DNA of 64,000 bases from the NCBI GenBank assembly GCA_028281765.1, contig JANQJF010000044.1, forward strand, positions 94,928 through 158,927, read 5' to 3'. The stretch comes from Planctomycetota bacterium. Lineage in GTDB: Bacteria > Planctomycetota > UBA1135 > UBA2386. How positions within the stretch are numbered: position 1 is the first letter of the stretch; the number at the start of each line of letters is the position of its first letter. The notes under the pieces are model-generated. The model worked only from the letters and a program-made list of their open reading frames with translations. It was not told the origin of the DNA and ran no database searches. The position numbers and the translations under genes are program-made. This document shows positions 1 to 8,198 of this stretch, in pieces.

Positions 1-2
1 TC

Positions 3-272
3 GACATCGCCGTGCCGTCGACCACCCCGATCGGCTTCAACTTCCAGGCTCAGGCGGCCCTCGCCGACGCGCCGGCCAACTCGCTCGGAATCGTGACCTC
101 GAACGCCGTCAACATGTGGATCGGCGACACCGGCCCGAACCACCCGCTCGGCCAGTGCGCGTGCGCGCCGTACATCGGCCCCAACGATGGTGGCAACGGC
201 ACGACGTTCGTCCAATACGGCACCTCCGCCGGCATCTGGGGCGGCGCGGTCATCAACATCACCACGCAGTAA
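3..272 (+). CDS. C-terminal end of a secreted planctomycete-type protein (5' end outside window)
   Basis: The frame is open from the window edge and ends at TAA 270-272, so only about 89 C-terminal residues are visible. They are rich in Gly, Asn, Pro and Thr, with a short CAC cysteine pair, and resemble the C-terminal modules of secreted planctomycete proteins such as those that follow. No catalytic motif can be seen. A strong hairpin terminator lies directly downstream, so this is the last gene of its transcript. The family cannot be named from this fragment. Confidence 0.55.
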   Translation, partial: DIAVPSTTPIGFNFQAQAALADAPANSLGIVTSNAVNMWIGDTGPNHPLGQCACAPYIGPNDGGNGTTFVQYGTSAGIWGGAVINITTQ

Positions 273-286
273 GTGCGCGGACAGCT

Positions 287-306
287 CTCTCGTCTTCGGA
301 CGAGAG
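287..306 (+). other. Hairpin with UUCG tetraloop
   Basis: CTCTCGTC (287-294) pairs with GACGAGAG (299-306) around a TTCG loop closed by C-G, the very stable cUUCGg tetraloop. It lies between the stop codon at 272 and the main terminator and probably helps termination or protects the 3' end. Confidence 0.6.
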
Positions 307-310
307 CCGA

Positions 311-345
311 ACGGCCTCCGACTCCTCGAGTCGGAGGCCGTTTTC
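311..345 (+). terminator. Rho-independent terminator
   Basis: A perfect 14-bp stem, ACGGCCTCCGACTC (311-324) with its complement at 328-341, has a 3-nt loop and is followed by a short T run (341-344). It separates the truncated first gene from the promoter and gene that follow. Confidence 0.8.
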
Positions 346-351
346 GTTCGC

Positions 352-357
352 TATGAT
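352..357 (+). promoter_or_regulatory. -10 box TATGAT for the gene at 391
   Basis: TATGAT sits in the recurrent GCTAnnnT context just after the upstream terminator. The predicted start is near 364, giving a leader of about 27 nt that contains the GGAG ribosome site at 381-384. No convincing -35 box is seen. Confidence 0.5.
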
Positions 358-390
358 GCCGGCGCTCTCTTCTCGCCGCCGGAGAACGAC

Positions 391-2157
391 TTGTTCCGCA
401 CCGCTCGCGCCCTCGCCGTCCTGACTATCACCGCCAGCCTCGGCGCCCAGTCGTCCGTTCCGATTCCGCTCGACTACAACTTCAACGGCATCGTGCACGC
501 GGGTGAAGCCGGCCAGCCGGACGCTCCGAACGGCTTCCGCTCGATTTCCGATCGCGCGCTCGACTTCTCGAGCGGCGTCCCAAACGAAGCGCTGCTCAAC
601 GGCTACGAACTCGTCGGCACCGCGAACACGCTCGACATCGTCCATCTCGGCAACCGCAACACGGTCGACTTCGGCAACCGGCCGTTCGACGCCAGCCCGG
701 ACGGCGACGACTTCGGCACGCAGCCTGCATGGCTCGCGAACGCGGACCAATCGAGCCCACAGACGACCGACCTCGCCGCCAGCGGCAATTCGATCGCGCT
801 CGGCGCGGCGGCATCCGCGTCGTTCCTCTACCAGATCAGCAACGGCGGCGGCTCGTTCGACGTCACGATCGGCTTCCTCGGCGGCGGCTCGCACAGCGAG
901 ACACTCTCGGGCCCCGACTGGTTCGGTGGCGCCTACGCCGCGAGGAGCTCGACCGACATCGCGACTCCCGGCCCGAACCTGTCGGTGACCGAAGGCGTGA
1001 TCGATCTCTCGGCCTACGCCGGTCAGGTGATCGAGTCGATCTCGTTCGACAACGGGTCGAATCCGAATGCGGGGTACGCGATCCTCGCCGGCCGCGTCGA
1101 CTCGGATGCGGTTCCGGCTCCCGAGGTCCCGATCCCGCTCAACTACAACTTCAACGGCATCGTCCACGCCGGCGAAGACGGCAACCCGAACGATCCGAAC
1201 GGCTTCCGCTCGATCTCCGACCGGGCGCTCGACTTCCGCGGCGGTGTGCCGAGCGACGCCGTGCTCGATCGATACGAGCTCGTGGACACGCCCGGCGCGC
1301 TCGACATCGTCCACCTCGGCAACCGCAACCTCGTGGACTTCGGCAATCGCCCGTTCGACACCGTCGTCGACAACGACGACTTCGGCGTCCAGCCGGCGTG
1401 GCTCCAGTTCCCGGACCAGGCGCTCCCGCAGGTGACGTCGACGAAGGACTCACGCGTCGCGCTGGTCGCGAACTCCGAGGCATCCCTGCTGTTCCAGATC
1501 AGCAACGGCGGCGGCGGGTTCGACGTGACGTTCGCCTTCCTCAGCGGCAACGCCCTCACCCAGGCCGTGTCCGGTCCCGACTGGTTCGGTGGCTCCTACG
1601 CCGGGATGGACTCGACGGACGACGCATCGCCGGGTGCGAACCTGCGGATCACCGAACGCACGATCGATCTCAGCGCGTACGCCGGCGAAGTGCTCGACGC
1701 CGTGTTCTTCTGGAATCGCACCAACTCGATCGGCGGCTACGCGATCCTCGCCGTCAACGTCCGCGGGTGCGCGTCACCGGCCTCGATCACGAATCTCGGC
1801 GGCGGCAACGGCCCGACGGTCTCGACGAGCTCGGCGACGATCGGGTCGCTGTTCGAGTTCACGGTGAATGGCGCCGGGCCCCTCGCCAGCGGCACCGTAC
1901 TCGGCGGGTCGGTCGCCAACGCGCTTCCGTTGTCGCTGGTCTTCCCCGCGTGTGCGGGCGACCTCGTCGTGTCGAGTCCGGACCTCGGAGTCGCAGCGAG
2001 TCCGGACGCCTCCGGCAGCTACACGCTGATGCTCATGACGCCCGCGGACCCGGGACTGTGCGGCGCGAGCTACCACTTCCAATACGGGGAGATTGCGATC
2101 GGACCGCCGTGCCCGATCGTCATGAGCGACGCGGTGCGCGTGACGTTCGGCTACTGA
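391..2157 (+). CDS. Secreted tandem-repeat protein, paralogue 1
   Basis: 588 residues. The start is a TTG with GGAG 6 nt upstream; it is preferred because it opens directly onto a signal peptide (about residues 1-20, ending near SLGAQ) and lies behind the -10 box at 352. The mature protein has two homologous modules of about 200 residues (about 25-220 and 245-440), each opening with a YNFNGIVHAGE-like motif, then an NGFRSISDRALDF motif and later an ISNGGG motif. A C-terminal domain with paired cysteines and a YGEIAIGP motif follows. The next gene is a close paralogue, so this is a tandem duplication. The modules look like beta-sandwich surface domains. I do not recognise a named family, and no enzymatic residues are evident. 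Confidence 0.8.
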   Translation: MFRTARALAVLTITASLGAQSSVPIPLDYNFNGIVHAGEAGQPDAPNGFRSISDRALDFSSGVPNEALLNGYELVGTANTLDIVHLGNRNTVDFGNRPFDASPDGDDFGTQPAWLANADQSSPQTTDLAASGNSIALGAAASASFLYQISNGGGSFDVTIGFLGGGSHSETLSGPDWFGGAYAARSSTDIATPGPNLSVTEGVIDLSAYAGQVIESISFDNGSNPNAGYAILAGRVDSDAVPAPEVPIPLNYNFNGIVHAGEDGNPNDPNGFRSISDRALDFRGGVPSDAVLDRYELVDTPGALDIVHLGNRNLVDFGNRPFDTVVDNDDFGVQPAWLQFPDQALPQVTSTKDSRVALVANSEASLLFQISNGGGGFDVTFAFLSGNALTQAVSGPDWFGGSYAGMDSTDDASPGANLRITERTIDLSAYAGEVLDAVFFWNRTNSIGGYAILAVNVRGCASPASITNLGGGNGPTVSTSSATIGSLFEFTVNGAGPLASGTVLGGSVANALPLSLVFPACAGDLVVSSPDLGVAASPDASGSYTLMLMTPADPGLCGASYHFQYGEIAIGPPCPIVMSDAVRVTFGY

Positions 2158-2248
2158 CGCGTTCGGCTCGGTAGACCGAATCCGCTGTATCAAGTCCTCC
2201 GTGCGGCAAACCCGAGAGATCGTACCCCCCCACGAGGCGAGTCGCGAC

Positions 2249-2254
2249 TAGCAT
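2249..2254 (+). promoter_or_regulatory. -10 box TAGCAT for the gene at 2299
   Basis: TAGCAT about 45 nt before the ATG predicts a leader of about 38 nt carrying a GGAG site, the same arrangement as upstream of the paralogue at 391. Confidence 0.4.
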
Positions 2255-2298
2255 GCAGGGCGGACAGTTTCCCCCCCGAAACCCGGAGACCCCTCGTT

Positions 2299-4077
2299 AT
2301 GGCTCATCCTCGCTTCGTTCCGTCCGTTGTCTGCACCGCCGCCGCACTCGCCACACTCGGGGCCGCGCAGACGAGCACGCAGATCGTGCTCGACTACAAC
2401 TTCAATGGCATCGTCCACAACGGCGAAGCCGGCCTGCCCGACGACGCGAACGGCTTCCGTTCGATCTCGGACCGCGCCCTGGACTTCACCGGAGGCGTGC
2501 CGAGCGACTCGCTGTTGAACGGATACCAGCTCGAAGGCACCGCGGGCGTGCTCGACATCGTGCACCTCGGCAACCGCAACACCGTCGACTTTGGCAACCG
2601 TGCGTTCGACGCAGCTCCGGACGGCGACGACATCGGCATCCAGCCCGCTTGGCTCGCGAACCCCGATCAGTCGACCGCACAGACGAGCGACCTGCTGCTC
2701 GCCGGCTACCCGATCGGCATCGACGCGCCGGCGACGGCCTCGTTCCTCTACCAGATCAGCAACGGCGGCGGCACGTTCGACGTCGTCTTCGACTTCGTCG
2801 GCGGCGTTCAGTTCACCGCCACGCTGTCCGGCCCCGACTGGTTCGGCGGCGCCTACGCCGGCACAGGCGGCACCGACACGGGCAACATCGACGCGAACCT
2901 CTCCATCACCGAAGGCACGGTCGACCTGTCGGCGTTCGTCGGGGAAGTTCTCGAGAAGGTCACGTTCCAGAACCCGTCCAACGTCAACGCCGGCTACGCG
3001 ATCCTCGCAGGTCGCGTCGACACGGAGCCGGAGCCCGCGCCGTTCTTCCCGGTGCCGCTGGCCTACAACTTCAACGGCATCGTGCACACGGGAGAAGAAG
3101 GCGCCCCCGACAATCCGAACGGCTTCCGCTCGATTTCGGACCGCGCGCTCGACTTCCGCACCGGCGTGCCGAGTGACGCCACGCTCGACAAGTATTCGAT
3201 CGTCGACGCCGCGGGCGCTCTCGACATCGTGCACCTCGGCAACCGCAACACGGTCGACTCCGGCAATCGCGTCTTCGACGCGGCTGCGGACGGCGACTTC
3301 ATCGGCATCCAGCCGAACTGGCTCCCGGCCGTCGACCAGACCGGCCCGCAGGTCTCGCCGCTCACGACTCCGATCGCGCTCGTCGGCAACTCCGAAGCGT
3401 CGATCATCTTCCAGATCAGCAACGGCGGTGGTTCCTTCGACGTGACGCTCGCGTTCCAGAGCGGTGGAGCCCAGACGGAGACCATCTCGGGCGGCGACTG
3501 GTTCGGCGGCGTGTACGCCGGCACGGACGCCACCGACTTCGGCAATTTCGGCGCCAACCTCTCGATCACGGAGCGCACGATCGACCTTGGCGCGAACGCG
3601 GGCGAACTCGTCACGGCCGTGATCTTCTCGAACCAGTCGAACGGCAACGCGGGATACGCGATCCTCGCGATGAACATCTCGGGCTGCGACACCGCGGGCT
3701 CGGCGCAGAACATCGGCGGCGGCAACGGCCCGACGATCTCGACGACGGCCACGGGTCAACTCGGTGCCGCGGTCGACGTCTCGATCGCGGGCGCGGGCTC
3801 GAGCGCGATCGGCACCATGCTGGTCGGCGTGACGGCCGTGCCGGTCCCGCTGAACCTCGTCTTCCCGGCGTGCGCCGGTGACCTGGTCGTGTCCTCGCCG
3901 ATCGTAGGCATCCCGGCGAACCCGGACGCCAGCGGCAACTACACGCTGAATCTCACCGGTCCGTCGGATCCGGGCTTCTGCGGCAACACGTTCTACTTCC
4001 AGTACGGCGAGATCGCGATCGGACCCGCGTGCCCGATCGTCGTCAGCGACACGCTCGGGATCACGTTCGGGTACTGA
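2299..4077 (+). CDS. Secreted tandem-repeat protein, paralogue 2
   Basis: 592 residues, with a signal peptide of about 22 residues ending ATLGAAQ. The organisation is that of the preceding gene: two modules with YNFNGIVH and FRSISDRALDF motifs (about residues 30-230 and 250-450), then a C-terminal domain with spaced cysteines and the YGEIAIGPACP motif. The pair therefore carries four copies of one module. The intergenic gap of 141 nt holds two C-tracts (around 2226 and 2271) and a promoter, so the paralogues are probably transcribed separately. A surface or matrix role is inferred only from secretion and repeats. Confidence 0.8.
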   Translation: MAHPRFVPSVVCTAAALATLGAAQTSTQIVLDYNFNGIVHNGEAGLPDDANGFRSISDRALDFTGGVPSDSLLNGYQLEGTAGVLDIVHLGNRNTVDFGNRAFDAAPDGDDIGIQPAWLANPDQSTAQTSDLLLAGYPIGIDAPATASFLYQISNGGGTFDVVFDFVGGVQFTATLSGPDWFGGAYAGTGGTDTGNIDANLSITEGTVDLSAFVGEVLEKVTFQNPSNVNAGYAILAGRVDTEPEPAPFFPVPLAYNFNGIVHTGEEGAPDNPNGFRSISDRALDFRTGVPSDATLDKYSIVDAAGALDIVHLGNRNTVDSGNRVFDAAADGDFIGIQPNWLPAVDQTGPQVSPLTTPIALVGNSEASIIFQISNGGGSFDVTLAFQSGGAQTETISGGDWFGGVYAGTDATDFGNFGANLSITERTIDLGANAGELVTAVIFSNQSNGNAGYAILAMNISGCDTAGSAQNIGGGNGPTISTTATGQLGAAVDVSIAGAGSSAIGTMLVGVTAVPVPLNLVFPACAGDLVVSSPIVGIPANPDASGNYTLNLTGPSDPGFCGNTFYFQYGEIAIGPACPIVVSDTLGITFGY

Positions 4078-4105
4078 TCTGCAACCAGCCAACGGCTCGA
4101 GGCGG

Positions 4106-4111
4106 CATGAT
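4106..4111 (+). promoter_or_regulatory. -10 box CATGAT, leaderless spacing
   Basis: CATGAT is exactly 6 nt before the GTG at 4118, so the transcript would begin at or next to the start codon. Its first base departs from the TAnnnT pattern. Confidence 0.35.
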
Positions 4112-4117
4112 GACGCT

Positions 4118-6121
4118 GTGCGCGTCTTCGTCGTTTCGAGCCTTCTCGCAGGAATCCTGATTGTCTTGGCATTCTGCCGAGACGATCGACCGGAGCTGCC
4201 CGCCGTAGACAGCGGCACCGTTGCCACGGACTCCGGTACCGCAGCAGCGGACTCAGGTCCTCCGGCCGAGATGACGAGCGACGACGCCAAGGCGTCGCGC
4301 GCCGTCGTCGAAGCGAAGGGTCGCCTCGTCGGTCGCGTGCTGAGCGCCGGGAGTCGCCCCGTGAGCGGCGCGCGGGTCTTCTTCGAGACGAAGCGCAACT
4401 TCGCCGGCCCCGACATCCTCGCGCATCCGACCGGCGTCTCGACGCGGTTGGCCAAGCTGCCGCAGACGAAGACGAACGAAGCCGGCGAGTTCGAGATCCC
4501 TGCCACGGAACGCGGACAGCTGCTGGTCGTCGCCGAAGGCCACGTCGGCACGCGCGTCGCGACGCCCGCGACGGCAGGGCGGCGCTTCGAGGTCGAAGAC
4601 GTCGTGCTCGAGCCGCGGGGACAGGTGTCCGGCATCGTCGTCGACCCGACCGGGGCACCGATCGCCGGCGCCGCGGTGCAGGTCGCGAGGAGCGATCGCC
4701 CGATCGTCGGCCGCGCGAACGACAACGCCGCTCGCACCGCCGCGGATGGTCGCTTCGCCGTCGCGGGCAGCGGCGACGGGGAGGAGCTCATCCTGATCGC
4801 GGATCATCCGGATCACGCGCCGGGGCGCGCGAGCTGCCAGATGCCCGGCACGTTCGAGCGTGTCGACGGCATCGAGATCCGACTCGGCAAATCCACGACG
4901 ATCCAAGGCACGGTGACGAACGCCAGTGCGCACGCACGCGGCGTTCTGCGGGTCGAGGCGTTTCCACAGCGCGGCCGCAGCCTCTCATTGCGCCATCAGC
5001 GCCACCTCGCAGAGGTCGAAGAAGACGGATCCTTCGTCGTCCAAGGGCTGATCGAGGGGTTGGAGTACAACCTCCGGGTCGTCCGAGACGGTGACTCAGG
5101 ACTCCGGATACTGAAACGAGTCATCGGGCCGATCGTTCAAGCGACGAGCGGCGCGAGCGACGTCGAGCTGTTGGCCCTGCCGCCCGTGCGTGTCCGGTTT
5201 CGCCTCGGCACCTCGCAGCTCATCCGCTCGGCGCGCGCGCACGCCGCGGTCGAGAAGCGGGGACGCGCCGCGTACGGCGGCCTCCTGAACGCGCGCGCGA
5301 GACGCGTGTCCGCAGACGCATCCGGAGTGTTCGAGATCTCCGTCCAGCCGACGGACCAGGAGATGCAGCTCGCACTCGGTGTCGCCGCTCCCGGCTTCGC
5401 CCCCGTGTTCCGCACAGGCCTGCAGGTTCCCGAAGATGGCATCGTCGACGCGGGCGTGCTCGCGCTCGAACCGCGGCCCACGCTGCAGATCCGCGTGCGT
5501 GACTCGGACGGCACACCGGTTCCCGACGCCCGTCTCCGCATCGCGCAATCGGATCGCGATCGAAGAGCCGGTTCGACCTTCATCGACACGAGCACCGCCG
5601 AAGACGTCGTGCGCCACGCGGTCGTCCCGGACGAGGCCTTCGCGGAAGCACAAAGCGACGACAGCGGACTCGCCGTGCTGACATTCGATCATGCCGGCCA
5701 CGCGTGTGACGTCTTCGTCTCGCACCGGGGCTTCGCGATCACCGAGCTGAAGTCGATCGAGATGCCTGCCGTCGGAGAAGCCGTCGAAACGACGGCCGTT
5801 CTCGTTCGCGGCGCTACCGCACGAGTCGAAGTGACGGACGCCGACGGAAAGCCGGTCGGAGGCGTCAAGGTCGCGGGCGGGCTCGTCGAAGAGGGATCGA
5901 GGACCAAGAGCAAGGAGACCGACGCCGCCGGAGTCGCCGTCTTCGCACAGCTTCGCGCAGGCGAATACGTGTTCACCGTCACCGACGCACGCTACCCGAA
6001 GGAGGCGAGCGCTGCTGTGTCACGCGCGGCGCGCCTCGAAGGCCAGACCGACCCATCCGCGCGACGGATCCAGATCGACGGTCGATCGGATGAAGTCACA
6101 ACCGTGCGACTCCGCCGCTGA
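4118..6121 (+). CDS. Envelope protein with carboxypeptidase regulatory-like (Ig-fold) modules
   Basis: 667 residues with a GTG start. The N-terminus is a hydrophobic export signal ending in LAFC at about residue 20; this is an imperfect lipobox (Phe before Cys), so the protein may be a lipoprotein or a Sec substrate. A low-complexity Asp/Ser/Gly/Thr linker follows, then about five CarboxypepD_reg-like modules recognised by the GxVxDxxGxPVxGAxV pattern (for example near residues 70, 170, 260, 450 and 570). No peptidase domain is attached. Such arrays are common in planctomycete envelopes and usually act as structural or binding domains; the ligand is unknown. It shares this architecture with the genes at 8199 and 18091. 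Confidence 0.75.
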   Translation: MRVFVVSSLLAGILIVLAFCRDDRPELPAVDSGTVATDSGTAAADSGPPAEMTSDDAKASRAVVEAKGRLVGRVLSAGSRPVSGARVFFETKRNFAGPDILAHPTGVSTRLAKLPQTKTNEAGEFEIPATERGQLLVVAEGHVGTRVATPATAGRRFEVEDVVLEPRGQVSGIVVDPTGAPIAGAAVQVARSDRPIVGRANDNAARTAADGRFAVAGSGDGEELILIADHPDHAPGRASCQMPGTFERVDGIEIRLGKSTTIQGTVTNASAHARGVLRVEAFPQRGRSLSLRHQRHLAEVEEDGSFVVQGLIEGLEYNLRVVRDGDSGLRILKRVIGPIVQATSGASDVELLALPPVRVRFRLGTSQLIRSARAHAAVEKRGRAAYGGLLNARARRVSADASGVFEISVQPTDQEMQLALGVAAPGFAPVFRTGLQVPEDGIVDAGVLALEPRPTLQIRVRDSDGTPVPDARLRIAQSDRDRRAGSTFIDTSTAEDVVRHAVVPDEAFAEAQSDDSGLAVLTFDHAGHACDVFVSHRGFAITELKSIEMPAVGEAVETTAVLVRGATARVEVTDADGKPVGGVKVAGGLVEEGSRTKSKETDAAGVAVFAQLRAGEYVFTVTDARYPKEASAAVSRAARLEGQTDPSARRIQIDGRSDEVTTVRLRR

Positions 6122-6147
6122 TCCGACGGATCGACCCGCGGCGCGGC

Positions 6148-6153
6148 TACCAT
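6148..6153 (+). promoter_or_regulatory. -10 box TACCAT, leaderless spacing
   Basis: GCTACCAT, with 6 nt between the box and the ATG at 6160. No Shine-Dalgarno site is present, consistent with a leaderless mRNA. Confidence 0.5.
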
Positions 6154-6159
6154 GGCGCC

Positions 6160-8136
6160 ATGCGTCCCATCTTCGCGATCGTCGCCACTCTCGCCTGCCT
6201 CCCGCCCGTCACGGCCCAACGCAAGTTCCACCCGGACAAGGCCGTTCAGAAGGGTTGCGACGTCCTGCTCGAGATGCAGGAGGGTTCGACGAAAGGCCAG
6301 TGGCCGTACGAAGGCGTCTACCGCGTCGGTGGACAGATCCCGGTCGGCTACCACGTCGGCGGCACCTCGATCTGCGCGCGCGCGATCCTCGAGGCGCCGG
6401 GCTACGAGCAGAGCAAAGAACGTCGCGCCGCGGTGAAGCGCGCGCTCGAGTTCGTCCTCGAGGAACTCGAGGTCCCGCTCATGGCGTCGGGCTTCAAGGG
6501 CGGCTACGACGTGCGCGGCTGGGGCCACACCTACGCGCTGATCTTCTTGCTCCGGCTGCACGAACTCGGCGTCGTACCGACCGGACTCGAGAAACGCGTC
6601 GCGGAGAAGACCAAGTGGCTCGTCGACACGCTCGTCGAGACCGAGATTCGCGACGGCGGCGGCTGGAACTACTCGCGTCGCCGCGGCCCGTCTTCGGCAG
6701 CATCCCCATTCATGACTGCGCCGACGCTACAGGCTTTGTTCCGCGCGATCGCGAACGGCCACTCGGTCGACGAGAGCGTGATCGAGCGCGCGCTCGACGC
6801 GCTCGACCGCGGCCGAACCAAGTCCGGCGGCTACAAGTACTCACACGGCGCGCAGTCGGCGAACAAGATCCCCGAGAAGAAGCTGCGCTTCATGGACGTG
6901 CAGCTCGGCGCCGTCGGCCGCATGGTCGTCACCGAAGCGACGCTGATGCTCGCCGGCCGCGGCGACGAGAAGCGCCTCGCCAAGTCGGTCGACGCGTTCT
7001 TCAAGCACTGGCAACACCTCAAGGATCGCAAGCAGCAGCACGGCACCCACATCCCGCCGGGCGGCGTCGCGCCGTACTACTTCATGTTCGCGCATCGCTA
7101 CGCGGCGCAAGCGATCTCGATGCTGCCCGCGAGCAAGCGCAAGAAGCAGCACCGCAAGCTCGTGAAGACGCTCGCGAAGGAAGTCGAGAAGAACGGCGGC
7201 TGGAACGACCGCGTATTCGACCGTTCGCGCAACTACGGCACGGCGTTCGGCATGCTCGCGCTGCTGCAGCCCGACCTGACGCCGGTGCCGAGCTGGCGCC
7301 CGGGCATGGCGGCTGCCTCCGACGCGATGATCGGTAGCTGGCAGGGCATGGACGGCGGACCGCTGCTCCACATCGAAAAGGAGCGGGTGTTCCTCTACGA
7401 AAGCGACGAGCTGAAGATCCAGCGCGCGGCGGTGCAGCCCGCGTCGATCACGACGTGGCGCGGCGCCGCGGAGGCGAAATGGCAGGTCAAGGTCGACGGC
7501 GACTCGCTCGTCCTCACGCGAGACGGGGCCACCCAGCTCCTGCAACGCGTCGAGCAACGCCCCGCGAAGCTCATCGTGACTCCGCTCGAATTGGGCACGG
7601 GACAACCCGCCGAAGACGCGATCCCCGCGATCCGGGAACAGCTCCGGGAACGCGTCGAAAAGGACCAAGCGGTCCGCGACCGAGCGACCGCGAAGGAAGC
7701 AACGGAGGAAGACCGCGCCGAGATGCGCGCGGTCGACCGAGACAACACGCAGTGGCTCCGCGGCAAGGTCGCTGAGTTCGGCTGGCTGGACGTGGCGCGC
7801 TTCGGCCGCAAGGCCTCCGACAACGCGTTCTTGCTCGTGCAGCACAGCGGCGACCGGGAGCTGATGCTCGGCGTCATCGACAAGATCGAAGCCGACGTCA
7901 AAAACGGCGAACTCGAGGGCGACGCGTTCTGCCTGCTCTACGACCGCCTGCAGGGATACCTCGGCAAGAAGCAGCTCTACGGCTCGCAGCTCTCTCAACT
8001 CGGCAACGAACTCGTGCTGCTGCCGATCGAGGATCCGGACGGCGTCGAGGCGCGGCGCAAGGAGTTCGGGATGCAGCCGCTGAGTGGGTATCTGAAGCTG
8101 GTGGAGAAGGCGTACGGGAAGAAGGTGCGGCGGTGA
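6160..8136 (+). CDS. Secreted alpha/alpha-toroid (prenyltransferase/squalene-oxidase-repeat) protein
   Basis: 658 residues. A signal peptide of about 20 residues (ending PPVTAQ) is followed by a helical-barrel domain to about residue 390 with the Gly/Trp turns typical of terpenoid-cyclase-fold repeats (GQWPYEG, GGYDVRGWGH, GGGWNYS, GGYKYSHG, NGGWNDR). The DxDD acid motif of squalene-hopene cyclases is not seen and the protein is exported, so hopene synthesis is unlikely. The C-terminal 250 residues are charged, probably helical, with an extra domain around 400-480. A second exported toroid protein lies at 29782. Secreted toroid proteins are frequent in planctomycetes; their function is not established. 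Confidence 0.75.
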   Translation: MRPIFAIVATLACLPPVTAQRKFHPDKAVQKGCDVLLEMQEGSTKGQWPYEGVYRVGGQIPVGYHVGGTSICARAILEAPGYEQSKERRAAVKRALEFVLEELEVPLMASGFKGGYDVRGWGHTYALIFLLRLHELGVVPTGLEKRVAEKTKWLVDTLVETEIRDGGGWNYSRRRGPSSAASPFMTAPTLQALFRAIANGHSVDESVIERALDALDRGRTKSGGYKYSHGAQSANKIPEKKLRFMDVQLGAVGRMVVTEATLMLAGRGDEKRLAKSVDAFFKHWQHLKDRKQQHGTHIPPGGVAPYYFMFAHRYAAQAISMLPASKRKKQHRKLVKTLAKEVEKNGGWNDRVFDRSRNYGTAFGMLALLQPDLTPVPSWRPGMAAASDAMIGSWQGMDGGPLLHIEKERVFLYESDELKIQRAAVQPASITTWRGAAEAKWQVKVDGDSLVLTRDGATQLLQRVEQRPAKLIVTPLELGTGQPAEDAIPAIREQLRERVEKDQAVRDRATAKEATEEDRAEMRAVDRDNTQWLRGKVAEFGWLDVARFGRKASDNAFLLVQHSGDRELMLGVIDKIEADVKNGELEGDAFCLLYDRLQGYLGKKQLYGSQLSQLGNELVLLPIEDPDGVEARRKEFGMQPLSGYLKLVEKAYGKKVRR

Positions 8137-8198
8137 GGCAGCGCGAAAATCGCACCTGACCTGAGGCCGATTTCGCCGTCACGGCATGCAACCCTGTG

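Noticed and set aside
2248..4791. Long minus-strand open frame opposite the two paralogues and the lipoprotein-like gene
   Set aside because: Arg/Val/Asp-rich low-complexity translation typical of antisense frames in high-GC DNA; the plus strand has signal peptides, repeats and ribosome sites. Similar antisense frames at 13248-15530, 20370-22718 and 24550-26934 were rejected for the same reason.
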